Assembly (NCBI RefSeq): GCF_001540865.1 | Contig: NW_017891402.1 | Location: forward strand, 122,501 to 186,500 | Direction of reading: 5' to 3' | Origin: Ananas comosus | Taxonomy: Eukaryota; Streptophyta; Magnoliopsida; Poales; Bromeliaceae | DNA: 64,000 nucleotides | Shown: in pieces, positions 9,384 to 19,900 of the stretch | How positions within the stretch are numbered: the stretch's first letter is position 1 | Layout: every line of letters begins with the position of its first letter | The notes under the pieces: generated by a model | The model's input: the letters and a program-made list of their open reading frames with translations, nothing else | Database searches by the model: none | Told to the model about the DNA's origin: nothing | Position numbers and translations under genes: made by a program

Positions 9384-9431
9384 AGACCTTATCGAACAAA
9401 TAGAGGAAAGGGCAGAAAGGGGTTCAAGTAA
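9384..9431 (+). pseudogene. rps19: rps19 3' end remnant upstream of rps3
   Basis: The codons RPYRTNRGKGRKGFK followed by TAA (9429-9431) are the C-terminal tail of mitochondrial ribosomal protein S19. The stop is 14 bp before the rps3 ATG, the ancestral rps19-rps3 arrangement. Everything upstream, including the conserved KITEGKVGHKFGEFA block, is gone; the sequence is unrelated and then plastid-derived. A functional S19 must therefore come from elsewhere, for example a nuclear gene. A different rps19 fragment lies at 45.4 kb. Confidence 0.85.
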
Positions 9432-9445
9432 AGATAAAGCGACAT

Positions 9446-12400
9446 ATGGCACGAAAAGGAAATCCCATTTCGGTAAGACTTGATCTGAATCGTAGTTCAG
9501 ATCCAAGTCGGTTCAGTGAGGGCGACCGCGAAAGTCACCGAATGGGTCCGGTCCGTCTTTTCCTGATCTTTGTTTGTCCCATAAAAAAAAGGCGTGGGAG
9601 GACGTTGCAGATGTCCGGGACGGACACGACTTCTTCTAACGCTAGAAGACCACAGGAAGAAACCCGGGACCAGAGCATGTCGTGAAAGACGCACACGGGG
9701 CGGGTGTGCTTCGACCCTGTCTCCGGGGCACAGTTGAATGTAGATATCATGAACGCGAGGTGCAGGATACCAGGCCGAGAAACCCGGGCAAGTACTCCCC
9801 TAATGTGCCGATCGCTAGCGCATCCAGGGCCCCGGCGCCCAGCTCTGCTGGAGAGGCCGTCACTGATCTGAGAAGTGCGTCTTCGGTTCGGATAGACTGA
9901 TTCTGCGAACGCCTAGCCCCAGGAATCAATAAAAAAACAAGTGCTAAGTTTCATTTATGATCAGTGAATAAACCGAAAGAAGAGACCTTTCTCGCTCGGC
10001 GCCGCACTATGCTCCGCTTCAACAAATGAGAGTTTTCGGTGGAACCGGTGAACCACGCGAGCTGGTTAGATGCGTGGGACAGAGGGCTCGTAGTACCTGA
10101 TAGCGCTGCTATGCAGTGGAAGGGAAGGAGCCTAAATCGACCCCCTTCTTTCTTTTTTATTCAAAGACACAAAAGCACAGTACAAAGAGATTGGACTCTC
10201 GGATGAGACTAAGCAGCTACCGTGGAGACGCGCCCCTGACCCTATCTTGATTAAGACCGAAAACCCTCTCCAAAGTGGAGCCTAGTTGAAGCTGTTATTA
10301 ATATAATATAAGGACACTCTTAGGCATATAGATGGAGTTAAGCTCAGTAAAGAGAGTTCGTTATTCGTAGAAGAGTACGCGCGCTACAAAAGGCAGCCAG
10401 TTCAAGTAAGTGGAAAGAAGATAGTACTATAGTACTGACCCCGGAGGGGCCCCCGGTTGCTTTGGCGCGCCCCACCCCAACGTTAGACTATTGCCTGCCT
10501 AGGCTTGCTGCTTGCAGCATGGATTCTTGTGATCACAAGAATCCATGCTTCCCCCGCCCCGGGGCGGGACTCTATCCAGATCTCAAAGAATAACGAGCTA
10601 GGCGGCCGGCGGGCAAAGAAAGGGGCCGGTCGGGGCCTTGGCTATACGTTCTTCTTTCGAAGCGTTTTGCCAATAGAGCGAGGGCATCCTTCTGGGGTGG
10701 GGCGTTTACTTGAAAATGACAACCGCCTCTTCCAGCAGCGGGGGCCTTGCACGAAAGCAAACCGCCCCCCCGCCCGATTAAGTACCAGTTGCTTCGCTGG
10801 TGGGCCCACTGAGGTTAGGGGGGCATTGTCCCTCAGTTCTTACCAACCTCAGGTGTGTAATCGACATCTAACTTATTATCTTATTTTTTTCATGCAAGCC
10901 TGACCTCAGCTGTCCATTTCTTATTCATTCAGGGCGCCCCTAGTAGACTTGGTGGTGCTCCTTTCTCAAACCAGAACTACTCTGAACGTTAGGGAAAATA
11001 AGGGAAGACCACCTGAGCGAACCGACCGAAGGGACTTTACTTATCCGAACCGAACGTTAGCGGCTTAAGCTAAGCCTATCACGAGCAGCGTCGCTGCTTG
11101 ATCGGCGGGGAGGAGCATCTCCAAGTATGGGTCAAAGGATCAAGCGCTTTGACTTTGTCCCCCGGGATCCACCACAGGTTGGGTTTGAGAGCCGTGTGAT
11201 GGGTGACTATCCTGCGCGGTTCGGAGAGCACTTGTATGTAGTCTGCGCTGGTGAATGGAAGCCCCCGCCGCAAAAAAGAAGCGGCTCTTCCCACGGCTCT
11301 GTCACCATTGACTCTATTTATTATTTTGGTAAATCAGTCTATCAAGATGTCAATCTTAGATCTTATTTCGGTTCGATACGTCCACCTACGATACTCACCT
11401 TTGGCTTTCGTCTCGGTAGGTGTATTATTCTACATTTTCCCAAAAGGACATTCATTCATTTCTTTCTTCCCCGTCGACCACTACGACTGAAACGACGCGA
11501 CAAATCAAGACCCGGAAAGGAGAAGGGCCAGTGGTGGGCATTTGGGAAAGTCGGGCCGATCGGGTGTCTTCATTCAAGCGAGGGTACAGAGGAAGAACGA
11601 AACGAAGTGAGAGGCCGGGGGGCAGGGAAAAGAGTCGAGTCGATCAGGCTCGACGACCGTAAAAACGAAATCAGGATTTGGCCGAAAAAGATGCAAGGCT
11701 ATGGATACCATGACCGATCACCATCGAGAAATAAGAATTTTTCTAAATCACTTCGGGTCAGCGGGGCCTTCAAGCATCCGAAATACGCCGGGGTTGTAAA
11801 TGACATAGCCTTCCTGATAGAAAATGACGACTCCTCCAGAAAAACTAAGTTATTCAAGTTCTTTTTACCAAATCAGTCCCGCTCTGACGGCCCGACGAGT
11901 CATCTACTAAAAAGGACCCTCCCCGCTGTGCGCCCCTCCTTGAATTATTCGGTCATGCAATACTTATTGAATACAAAGAACAAAATGCATTTCGACCCCG
12001 TCGTAGTTCTCAATCATTTCGTGGCACCGGGTGTGGCTGAACCATCTACGATGGGGGGAGCGAAGGAAGGAAGCTTAGATAAGAGAATACGCTCTCGCAT
12101 CGCTTTTTTTGTAGAAAGCTCGACCAGCGAGAATCCGTCTTTGGCCCAAGCCAAAAAGAGGTTGATCCACTTCATTCGCTTGGCGAATGATCTTCGCTTC
12201 GCGGGAACAACAAAAACCACCATCTCGCTCTTTCCTTTCTTCGGTGCTACCTTTTTCTTTCCAAGGGATGGGGTTGGGGTGTATAATAACCTATTTTATG
12301 AGTATGCCCGGGAACAACTCCTAGGTCAATTAAGGATCAAATGTTGGAACCTCATGGGTAAGGATAAGGTAATGGAATTGATAGAGAAATTCATAGACCT

Positions 12401-12923
12401 AGGTAGGATAGGAGAATTGATAAAGGGAATAGAGATGATGATAGAGATCATACTGAGAAAGAGGATAATTCCGTATGGGTACAACTCTTATTTGAACGAA
12501 GTGCAAAAAATGCGATCTTTTTTGTCTAATAGAACAAACACTAATACCTTAATTGAGTCGGTAAAGATCAAATCTGTTTATCAAAGTGCTTCTCTGATTG
12601 CTCAAGACATCTCTTTTCAACCGAGGAACAATCAAATCTCATTTCGTTCCATTTTTAGTAAAATAGTGAAGGATATTCCATTAATAATGCCAAAAGGGGT
12701 GGAGGGGATACGTATTTGTTGTTCAGGTCGATTAGGAGGTGCGGAAATAGCTAGAACTGAATGCGGAAAGTATGGAAAAACATCTCGTAATGTATTTAAC
12801 CAGAAAATCGATTATGCTCCTGCGGAAGTATCTACTCGTTACGGAATTTCAGGTGTCAAAGTGCGGATCTCATATAGTCAAAATAAGAAGGGACGTGCTA
12901 TATCCGAAACGTACGAAATATAG
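9446..12923 (+). CDS. rps3: rps3, mitochondrial ribosomal protein S3 (two exons)
   Basis: Exon 1 is 9446-9519 (74 nt, [21 protein letters not shown]). Exon 2 is 11318-12923, starting [20 protein letters not shown] after the split Asp codon and ending ETYEI. The joined frame is 560 codons including the stop (559 residues), normal for angiosperm mitochondrial S3, which carries a long plant-specific middle region. The universal S3 C-terminal domain is seen near residues 485-500 ([19 protein letters not shown]). The small-subunit protein lines the mRNA entry channel. Exon 1 length and the split codon fix the boundaries; the intron starts gggcgacc and ends in at. The 3' end overlaps rpl16, with which it is presumably co-transcribed. 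RNA editing is expected. No disruption is seen. Confidence 0.95.
9520..11317 (+). other. rps3 group II intron (1798 bp)
   Basis: It lies between the two rps3 exons. Domain V is recognisable at 11189-11224 (gagccgtgtgatgggtgac ... gcgcggttcgg), a textbook catalytic hairpin. A domain VI-like arm and an AT 3' end at 11317 follow. The 5' end, gggcgacc, departs from the GUGYG consensus. No maturase frame is present; the 132-codon open frame at 10505-10903 has no protein-like features and probably reflects domain IV sequence. Splicing must use trans-acting factors. Confidence 0.9.
10516..10549. repeat. 34-bp perfect palindrome inside the rps3 intron
   Basis: The left arm agcatggattcttgtga (10516-10532) is followed directly by its exact reverse complement (10533-10549). 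There is no loop and no mismatch. It lies in the middle of the intron, where domain IV is expected. Its length equals that of the palindrome at 1934-1967, though the sequences differ. Confidence 0.9.
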
Positions 12924-13329
12924 TAAATATAGTATATGCAGATGTAGTAGGGGTCGCGAACCGGACGGTACACAACTTGGTTTTGGAAGATATGGCACCA
13001 AAAGTTGTAGAGCTGGTCGTCTTTCATATCGAGCCATTGAAGCAGCGCGTCGGGCTACAATCGGACAATTCCATCGTGCTATGAGCGGACAATTCCGAAG
13101 AAATGGTAAGATATGGGTAAGAGTTCTCGCAGATCTTCCTATTACGGGGAAACCTACAGAAGTACGAATGGGAAGAGGAAAAGGAAATCCTACGGGTTGG
13201 ATTGCTCGTGTGTCCACGGGACAAATCCCATTTGAAATGGATGGTGTGAGTTTGTCAAATGCTCGACAAGCCGCTACATTAGCGGCGCATAAACCATGTT
13301 CGTCAACCAAGTTTGTTCAGTGGTCGTAA
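12772..13329 (+). CDS. rpl16: rpl16, mitochondrial ribosomal protein L16
   Basis: The frame runs from ATG 12772 to TAA at 13327-13329 (185 residues). L16 signatures are plain: [20 protein letters not shown], the [19 protein letters not shown] segment, [20 protein letters not shown] with RGKGNP, and a C-terminus ending [13 protein letters not shown]. The protein sits at the peptidyl-transferase centre of the large subunit. The first 41 codons lie inside rps3 in another frame. Many annotations instead use the GTG at 12895-12897 ([12 protein letters not shown], 144 residues), which overlaps rps3 by 29 bp and matches where L16 homology begins. I give the longer frame because it has the ATG, but the GTG start is at least as likely. 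Residues SICRC replace the usual RKGRC after KYSKY. Confidence 0.93.
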   Translation: MEKHLVMYLTRKSIMLLRKYLLVTEFQVSKCGSHIVKIRRDVLYPKRTKYSKYSICRCSRGREPDGTQLGFGRYGTKSCRAGRLSYRAIEAARRATIGQFHRAMSGQFRRNGKIWVRVLADLPITGKPTEVRMGRGKGNPTGWIARVSTGQIPFEMDGVSLSNARQAATLAAHKPCSSTKFVQWS

Positions 13330-13511
13330 CGTAATTGGTTAGTGGGGAAAAACCGGGCCGGGACTCAAAAGAATTTGGCGAAGTCTTTGTTCCTGAACGA
13401 CGGAAGTGGAAAGACAAAGAGGGAGAGGGATATACTCCTTATTTTTTGTAATCGCCGAAATTGTACGACGACCCTGATTGTTCCAGGCGTACGACCCTGA
13501 GACGTGACGGT

Positions 13512-13538
13512 CTCACTTTTCCGGCCCGGTAAAGTGAG
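13512..13538. terminator. Stem-loop downstream of rpl16
   Basis: An 8-bp perfect stem (ctcacttt at 13512-13519, aaagtgag at 13531-13538) encloses a second small stem (ccgg/ccgg). It begins 183 nt after the rpl16 stop. Plant mitochondrial mRNAs often end at or near such stem-loops, which protect against 3' exonucleases, so this is a candidate 3'-end element for the rps3-rpl16 transcript. The role is inferred. Confidence 0.4.
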
Positions 13539-13559
13539 TGACAGTTATATAATAAAGAA

Positions 13560-14620
13560 TAAGAAAGAGAAGAGCTAAGATTCAGGAAAGGATGACCTTA
13601 GGTTAGGGTATTTGTTCCATTTTGGAACCGGGAGTCATTTTTATTTTTCTTCCCTTGATCCAAACTTGAATGTGAACATACCAATACGACGTATTCGCGA
13701 GCGCACCTAACGATGACTTTCGTAAGTAGTGTGAACCAGGACTAGAAAAAGCTGGCCCCTGCAGTGTAAGCCGAGAGTACTGCAAAGGCCCTCTGCAGGG
13801 ATAAAGGTTCTTCCTCTCGGACCTGACTGACCAATCCGAAAGACAATAGCATCTGCGTGGCGACTCCACTGGGGAGAAGAGTTTAAGTCTGTGGCTTATC
13901 TCAACCCCTTGTTGGTAGTTGCCCACTAGGAATCTTTTTTCCCACACACTCAGTGGACTAAATCATCCACTGGATGACCTTCCTCCTTTACTCCATTTTA
14001 AGTCTCCGAGTTAATCACCCTGCAAAAACGACTACAAACCCAAGCATCTATAGACCTGACTGGCACTGACTGTAAGGATCCAGAAAGACCGAAACCTTCA
14101 ACGGAGATTAAAGAGAACCATCAGATGATGAATACTCCTCCGAAAGGCTGGCTATCCGCCACCCCACTGGCATGACAGCCCCCTCCAGGCCCATGCCTGA
14201 TCTCATAATCCTAGAGAACTTCCCGAAGTTTTTAGGTGCAGGATCTTACTCTGCTGAAGACTACAAAACTTTCAAGATCTCTGCACTGATCATTCTATCG
14301 AGGATGAGACGGTAGCAGTCAGACTGAAAGTCAAAACCTTTGACGGATTAGCTCTGCCTCTGCCCCAGCTCAATCGGATCAAAGCTAGGCCACACAAAAA
14401 AAGAAAGAAAGGTAGGTAGGATCAACTAAAGCTTCAAACTAAAGAGGGGGACCAGACTGGTGGAGGAGGAGAGGAATAAAGTCAAGGGATTCATTCACAG
14501 ATGAGAGCTTCCCTATACCCAGCTTTCCTCTGGGATAGTTGACAAGATGGAATTCCCTTCTTTCCTTATCCTCCCTATGGACTTCAGTCCATCAATTGAT
14601 GCCTGGAACCTGGCCTTTTC
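13560..14620. other. Spacer with a possible coding remnant of unknown origin
   Basis: On the plus strand around 14122-14310 a frame reads DDEYSSERLAIRHPTGMTAP and then DLIILENFPKFLGAGSYSAE before a stop. A neighbouring frame continues TVAVRLKVKTFDGLALPLPQ. Together they look like a decayed protein segment, but I cannot name the family. The remainder shows nothing recognisable. A 114-codon minus-strand open frame at 13603-13947 has no family resemblance. Confidence 0.35.
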
Positions 14621-16900
14621 ACCCGAATTGTCTAGTTAATAGATGATCCAAATTCTAAAACAGGCAGGATCACCATCTTTTCTTATAATAGAATTGTGTA
14701 GTTACAATAACTTACAATAATTGGTTATGACAACTCGTTATAACTACACTGAAGTTACTAAAAACTAACCAATGCTGACATCATCCATTATCCAAGTCTG
14801 GCAGACTTGATATTTTAATCAGGTGACTGCTTATCTTAAATATGCCCCCGCAAACGAAACGGTCCGGCATGGACGTGGAGTTTGTCTCGAAGAAAAATAA
14901 AACGTGCTGCTGGTAGCGGCTTTGTTAGAATGTCAGCCAATTGGTCTTTTGTGGACATATAGCGAACAACAAGATCCTTTTTAGCAACTTTGGTCACGAA
15001 CAAAGTGGAAATCAACTTCAACATGCTTCATCCGAGAATGAAATACCGGGTTAGCTGTTAAATAGTTGGTGAACATGTTATAACACCATAAGATTGGAGG
15101 TCGTGGTAGCCGGACACCAAGTTCACATAAAAGAGATTGAAGCCATGTCACTGAAGATGCTGCATTAGCTATAGCACGATACTATGATTCTGTACTTGAT
15201 CGTGCCACAGTGTTTTGCTTTCGAAAACTCCATGAGATAAGATTACTGCCAAAGAAGATAGCATAACCACTTGTGGATTTTCGATCATCAGGACAACTAG
15301 CCCAATCTGCATCTTAAAACGCGGATAGTTGAAGTCAGGAGCATCCTGAAATAGTTAACCCATAGTTGATGGTATGCTTGAGATAGCGCAAAAGTCTTTT
15401 CACAGCAACCCAGTGATCCATTGTAGGGCGATGCATAAACTGACAAACTTGATTTACTGCAAATGAAAAGGTCTGGTCTTGTGATTGTTAGATACTGAAG
15501 TGATCCTACTATGTGGCGATATAATGTAGGATCTTCCATTGCAGTGCCAGAATGAGTTGAAAGAGATTGAGTTGTTGCAAGTGGAGTTGATACTGGTTTG
15601 GCTCCATCTATTTTGGTGCGCTGAAGTAGATCAAAGATATACTTTTCTTTTGTTGTGATAAGAATATACCTCCTTTAAATGGAATAACCTCAATTCAAAA
15701 AAATAAGAAAGTAGTCCAAGATCTTTAATTGCAAATTCAGATGCTAAACATTTTTAAAGAGTATTGATTTGCTCCTCACTATTTCTGGTGATGATAATGT
15801 CATCTATATATATGAAAATGGTTATAAGGACCTTTTGATTGCGATAGATGAATAATGAAGTATCCGTTTTAGAACCTATGAATCAAATTTGGAAGAGAAA
15901 GTGGCTTAGGCGATGGAATCAAGCACGAGGTGCCTGTATGAGACCATAAAGAGACTATTGTAACTTGTAGACATGATTTGGGAAATTACGATCAATGAAT
16001 CCGGGTGGTTGTGACATGTAAACTTCTTCATGTAAAACTCCATGTATAAAAGCATTTTGGACATCACATTGGCGCATAATCCATTTTTGTGAGATAGCTA
16101 ATGAGAGTACTAATCTAATGGTGGTAGGTTTGTTTGATGACAGGACTAAAAGTATCTGTATAGTCAATACCAGCCCGTTGATTATAACCTTGTGCAACGA
16201 GTCGAGCTTTGTAACGCTCAATTGTACCATCTGCATGATTATTTGAAAATCCATTTACAGCCAATAACATTCATATGACTTTGACGAGGAACAAGAACCC
16301 ATGTTTGATTTGATATCAATGCATTATACTCATTCATCATAGTACCATTCGACTGATTTGTTAGCTTTTTTGAAGTTGGAAGGCTCAGTAGGAAAATCTG
16401 TTTGGGAATTTCAGGCAGTAATAATATAATATTTGGTGGCAAGGTATGATTTGAGTTTTCTAGTACCATCTTGAGATCTAGTAATCATAGTATGGGTACG
16501 TGTAGAAGGAGTCGGTAATGAAGGATTAGTGGTTTGGGAAGAATTAGTTGTTTGGGAAGGGAGTTGATTAGTAGAAGAAGAGAAAGGCATTTCTGATGGC
16601 TCACTCAGAGATGTGTTATTTTGTATGTTAGATGGAATTGATTCTGGAGATCTTTCTGAATTGTTTTGAACCACTTGAACAATCTTGAGAAGAAATGATC
16701 CAACTAAGAGGTAGTTGGTCTTGACGATGCCAAGCAACATATTTTTTATTTAATTCAGTATCATTTGGAGATAGGAATTTTTGTCTTAGAAGATCCATCT
16801 ACATAGCCATAGAGATCATATCCACGAAGGATAGGAAGAAATTGGGATTTCCATAATAGGTAATTTGTGTTAGTTAACTTGAGAAAAATCGTTGTATATT
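14621..16900 (-). mobile_element. Internally deleted Ty1/copia retrotransposon remnant
   Basis: On the minus strand, in order: a gag start of the UBN2 type (KLTNTNYLLWKSQFLPILRG then YDLYGYVDGSS, ~16890-16770; HRQDQLPLSWIISSQ, ~16730-16685); a Ser/Thr-rich linker ending THTMITRSQDG (~16500); and reverse transcriptase ([39 protein letters not shown], catalytic YIDDIIIT near 15800). Then come [20 protein letters not shown] and the RNase H end (STKDQLADILTKPLP, 14842-15024). Protease, integrase and most of gag are missing, with the gag piece joined to the pre-RT linker at about 16690. Frameshifts and stops make it inert. 14621-14835 may be 3' LTR-like sequence. Such elements reach mitochondria from nuclear DNA. 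Confidence 0.88.
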
Positions 16901-19900
16901 GCTAAGAGGAATTAAAGATGAATTGGTTGTAACAGGGTCAAGAGATGAAGCTATGTAGAAAGGAGATAGATTTCACAATTCGTAGCACTTGATATGACAA
17001 TACCTGATACTAATCTTGTGAAGATGATTTTACTTCAGCTTGTTCTCAGATGGTTCTTTCATGCATATGTATATGATAAAAAAAATGGAGAGAACAAAAG
17101 GAAGGAATGAGTGTGAGAATGCAACCTTGAAAAATGAACTGAGGTATTGATGGTTCTGTCAAGTGGTGTCATTGAGTGAAATGATTGTATGTGAAGACAA
17201 AAGGAAAAGGCAAATACCAGAGAGAAAGGTGAGATCGATAGAGACAACGAGGCCAGGGGAAGAGACCCATTCTTTATAAGAGAACGGGAATAGGGAATGG
17301 ACCGATACACTCGTTTTGGACCGACAGATAGAGACAAAAGAGCAACTACAGTAGCGACAGATTCCTCCTCTCCCCTCTTCTGCTCCTTCGATGAACTCGG
17401 CTATTGCTGAAAGTTCACTTCAAAAATAGTGTGAAAGACTGATCGATGAACTAGCATCTCGCATCTCGATTCACTAGCACAGCGCTTCTTCCGCCAAGCC
17501 TTGGATTCCTTGAGGAGACTGGCTAGGAAAGAAAGACTCTCATTAGAGGAGGGGCAGATCTTACTATACTAAAAAGAAAATGCCCTTTTGAGCACCTTTA
17601 TCACATACCTAGACCCAGAAGAGAGCAGAGTCTCGGCTCACGTTTTCACTAAAAGAATCAAGCCATTGCGAGCCTGAACCTCATGGAAGGACCAGACCAA
17701 GCAAGAGATCGGATCAGATGAAGGGGAGAGAGAACTACTATTGATGAAAGAAGGCGAATCGCTACTCCTCATGAATAGAATCTTCTACTGAAACAGAATC
17801 CACAACAAAATCCTGTGTAACAGCAGAATCCACAGCAATCGATGAACTGAGCCTGAGCCCACCTGCTGCTCTTGTTTTTGGCCTTTAATTCGATCTATGT
17901 CTTCCTTCATGCACGGAGATCAACTCCACAAGACCAGTCAAGATCAAAACCCGGTCTTTGTTGGAGCTTCCTTGAGTGAGAATCTTCCTCGGCAATAGAT
18001 CAATCGTATCTTGGGGGAATTCATTGAAGAGCAGCAGTCGGAAGCGGTGACGAATGAATGAATTGAATGGGGAAAACTAAGAGCCCTTACCCTTAGGGCA
18101 CAATCTTCGCAGAACTCAGACCTACAAGGAAGGGCACCCTCTCGTGAGAGCCTATAGCTCAATGACTTATGGAGAGTAGCGTCTCGCGCGGTCCAATGGA
18201 AAGGGAAAAAAAAAAGCCCCATAGTTCACTGCTTGAGCACGTGGAGGTTATTCATATTCTCGATTGTTCAATGCAGACTTTGTGGCAAGGACCGACTTAT
18301 TGAAAGCGGACCCTTTCCAACCACCCCGACTAGCTTAGCCTTGCGAACTCTTCGGCTAACCGCTTGATGTGTTTTCTTTATGGCCTCTGGAAAAAGCACT
18401 AAACTCAAGGACTTTGCCACGAGAAGTACTTGTCGGCTCGCCCTTCGAGAGGAAGTCCATCCGTTCAGAACGAAGGAGGGTCACCTCTCTCTTTGCTTGA
18501 CGCTGACATCGCAGGCTGAATACTCAGGAAGAAAGATGAGTGCTGCTCTGCTCTGGAGGGATCATCTTTCGCTCTTTCGTTCGAAGTCCGTCAATTAGAG
18601 ATCAGAAGATTCAGTCGTTCCGTTGATCACGATATCCATCCATTAAGCCAGACAAGCATGGTTCAAAGATCATCCTATCTGCCCGGAGAGAAAGCTGCCC
18701 GAGGAGAGATTGAGAGCTCCAACCGGGATCTTCGACTCACTACTCTTTGTTTTCCTTTGGAACCAGGGTCTGAACGTATCCCGCATGACCATCTTCTTGG
18801 CATGAACCTTTCTGCTTTCAAGTTCTGGGGAACCACTCCTCTTGTCTTGCCAGGCAACTCAACCTATTCTATTTGTCTGCTTTCTTTCCACCGACCAGGC
18901 TTACTGTGGATCATGTTTAGAAAGAGAAAGAAAAGTGCTCTAATCAACCTGAGACCACTGACTCTCGGAAACTAGAGATCAATCGCCTTCTTTATGATCA
19001 AATTTGTGCTCTATGTTGATAGGTAGAAGAGAAGATCGATTTGCTTATCCATCTTCTCGTTTTGTTTTCAAAAGGGATGAAGATTTCTGTTGATTGACCT
19101 CCCTCTAGTCATGGACACCCTCTCTCTCGTCTACAACCCTTGTTGCACTCTTTCTTGGTTCAGCCAACGATCCTATACCGACGTCAACCTCAATAATGGA
19201 TGCTTCGACTTGGATGGCTTTGTAGGCACTGCCCTTTTGCTTCTTTCTTCCTCTGACTGATGCATACAACCCGTTGTTGTATAGTAGTTCTTCTCTTTAT
19301 TTGGCATAGTAGTGTGCATGAACGAACGACTGATTGATTCACATCCCCTTCCCCTCTTGGATGAAGCTCTCGATCACTCTCTCTTCCTAGGAAGTTGAAG
19401 AAAGACGAGCCATGCCTCACTCTCTTTGAGTGCTCATGTCGCCCTCCACCATAATGTACTAAAGACGCCATCCATCCTGCTGGGCAATCATCCGAAGAAG
19501 CGGACTGAATCTAAAACCGAAGGATCAGATGCGGGCGGACGAACCTATCCAAGATCATCTTACTGACCCATTAAGGAAGTTGTTAGGGTTGGTGTGGCCA
19601 CTGAGAAATCCGTTATCAAAAACGAACTCATGTCCAATCCAAGAGCTAAAGCCAGACTGCTCACTGGATCAATTTGCTGAACCATTTCTATATCTGGCGA
19701 GATCCGTTAAAAAGGATCAAAAAACCTCTCCTTTGCAGCAGAAGAGGGTGCCCGCGGCGAAGCGAAGGAGCCTTGCACGCTATTGAGGAGTGAATCCAGG
19801 ATCTCTTCCGATCATCTATCTCGGCTTTCCTCTTCTGGGTCGAGCCCAACGTCATGCCGACTCCCAATGACTGGAAGATCGGGTGAGGAATAGGATGTCG

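Noticed and set aside
10505..10903. 132-codon open frame in the rps3 intron
   Set aside because: No RT or maturase motif, Arg/Pro/Gly-rich from GC content, and it runs through the palindrome.
11127..11317. In-frame extension of rps3 upstream of exon 2 beginning at ATG 11127
   Set aside because: This is intron, containing domain V; exon 1 at 9446 supplies the true N-terminus.
12870..13310. 146-codon minus-strand frame opposite rpl16
   Set aside because: Shadow of rpl16; no independent protein features.
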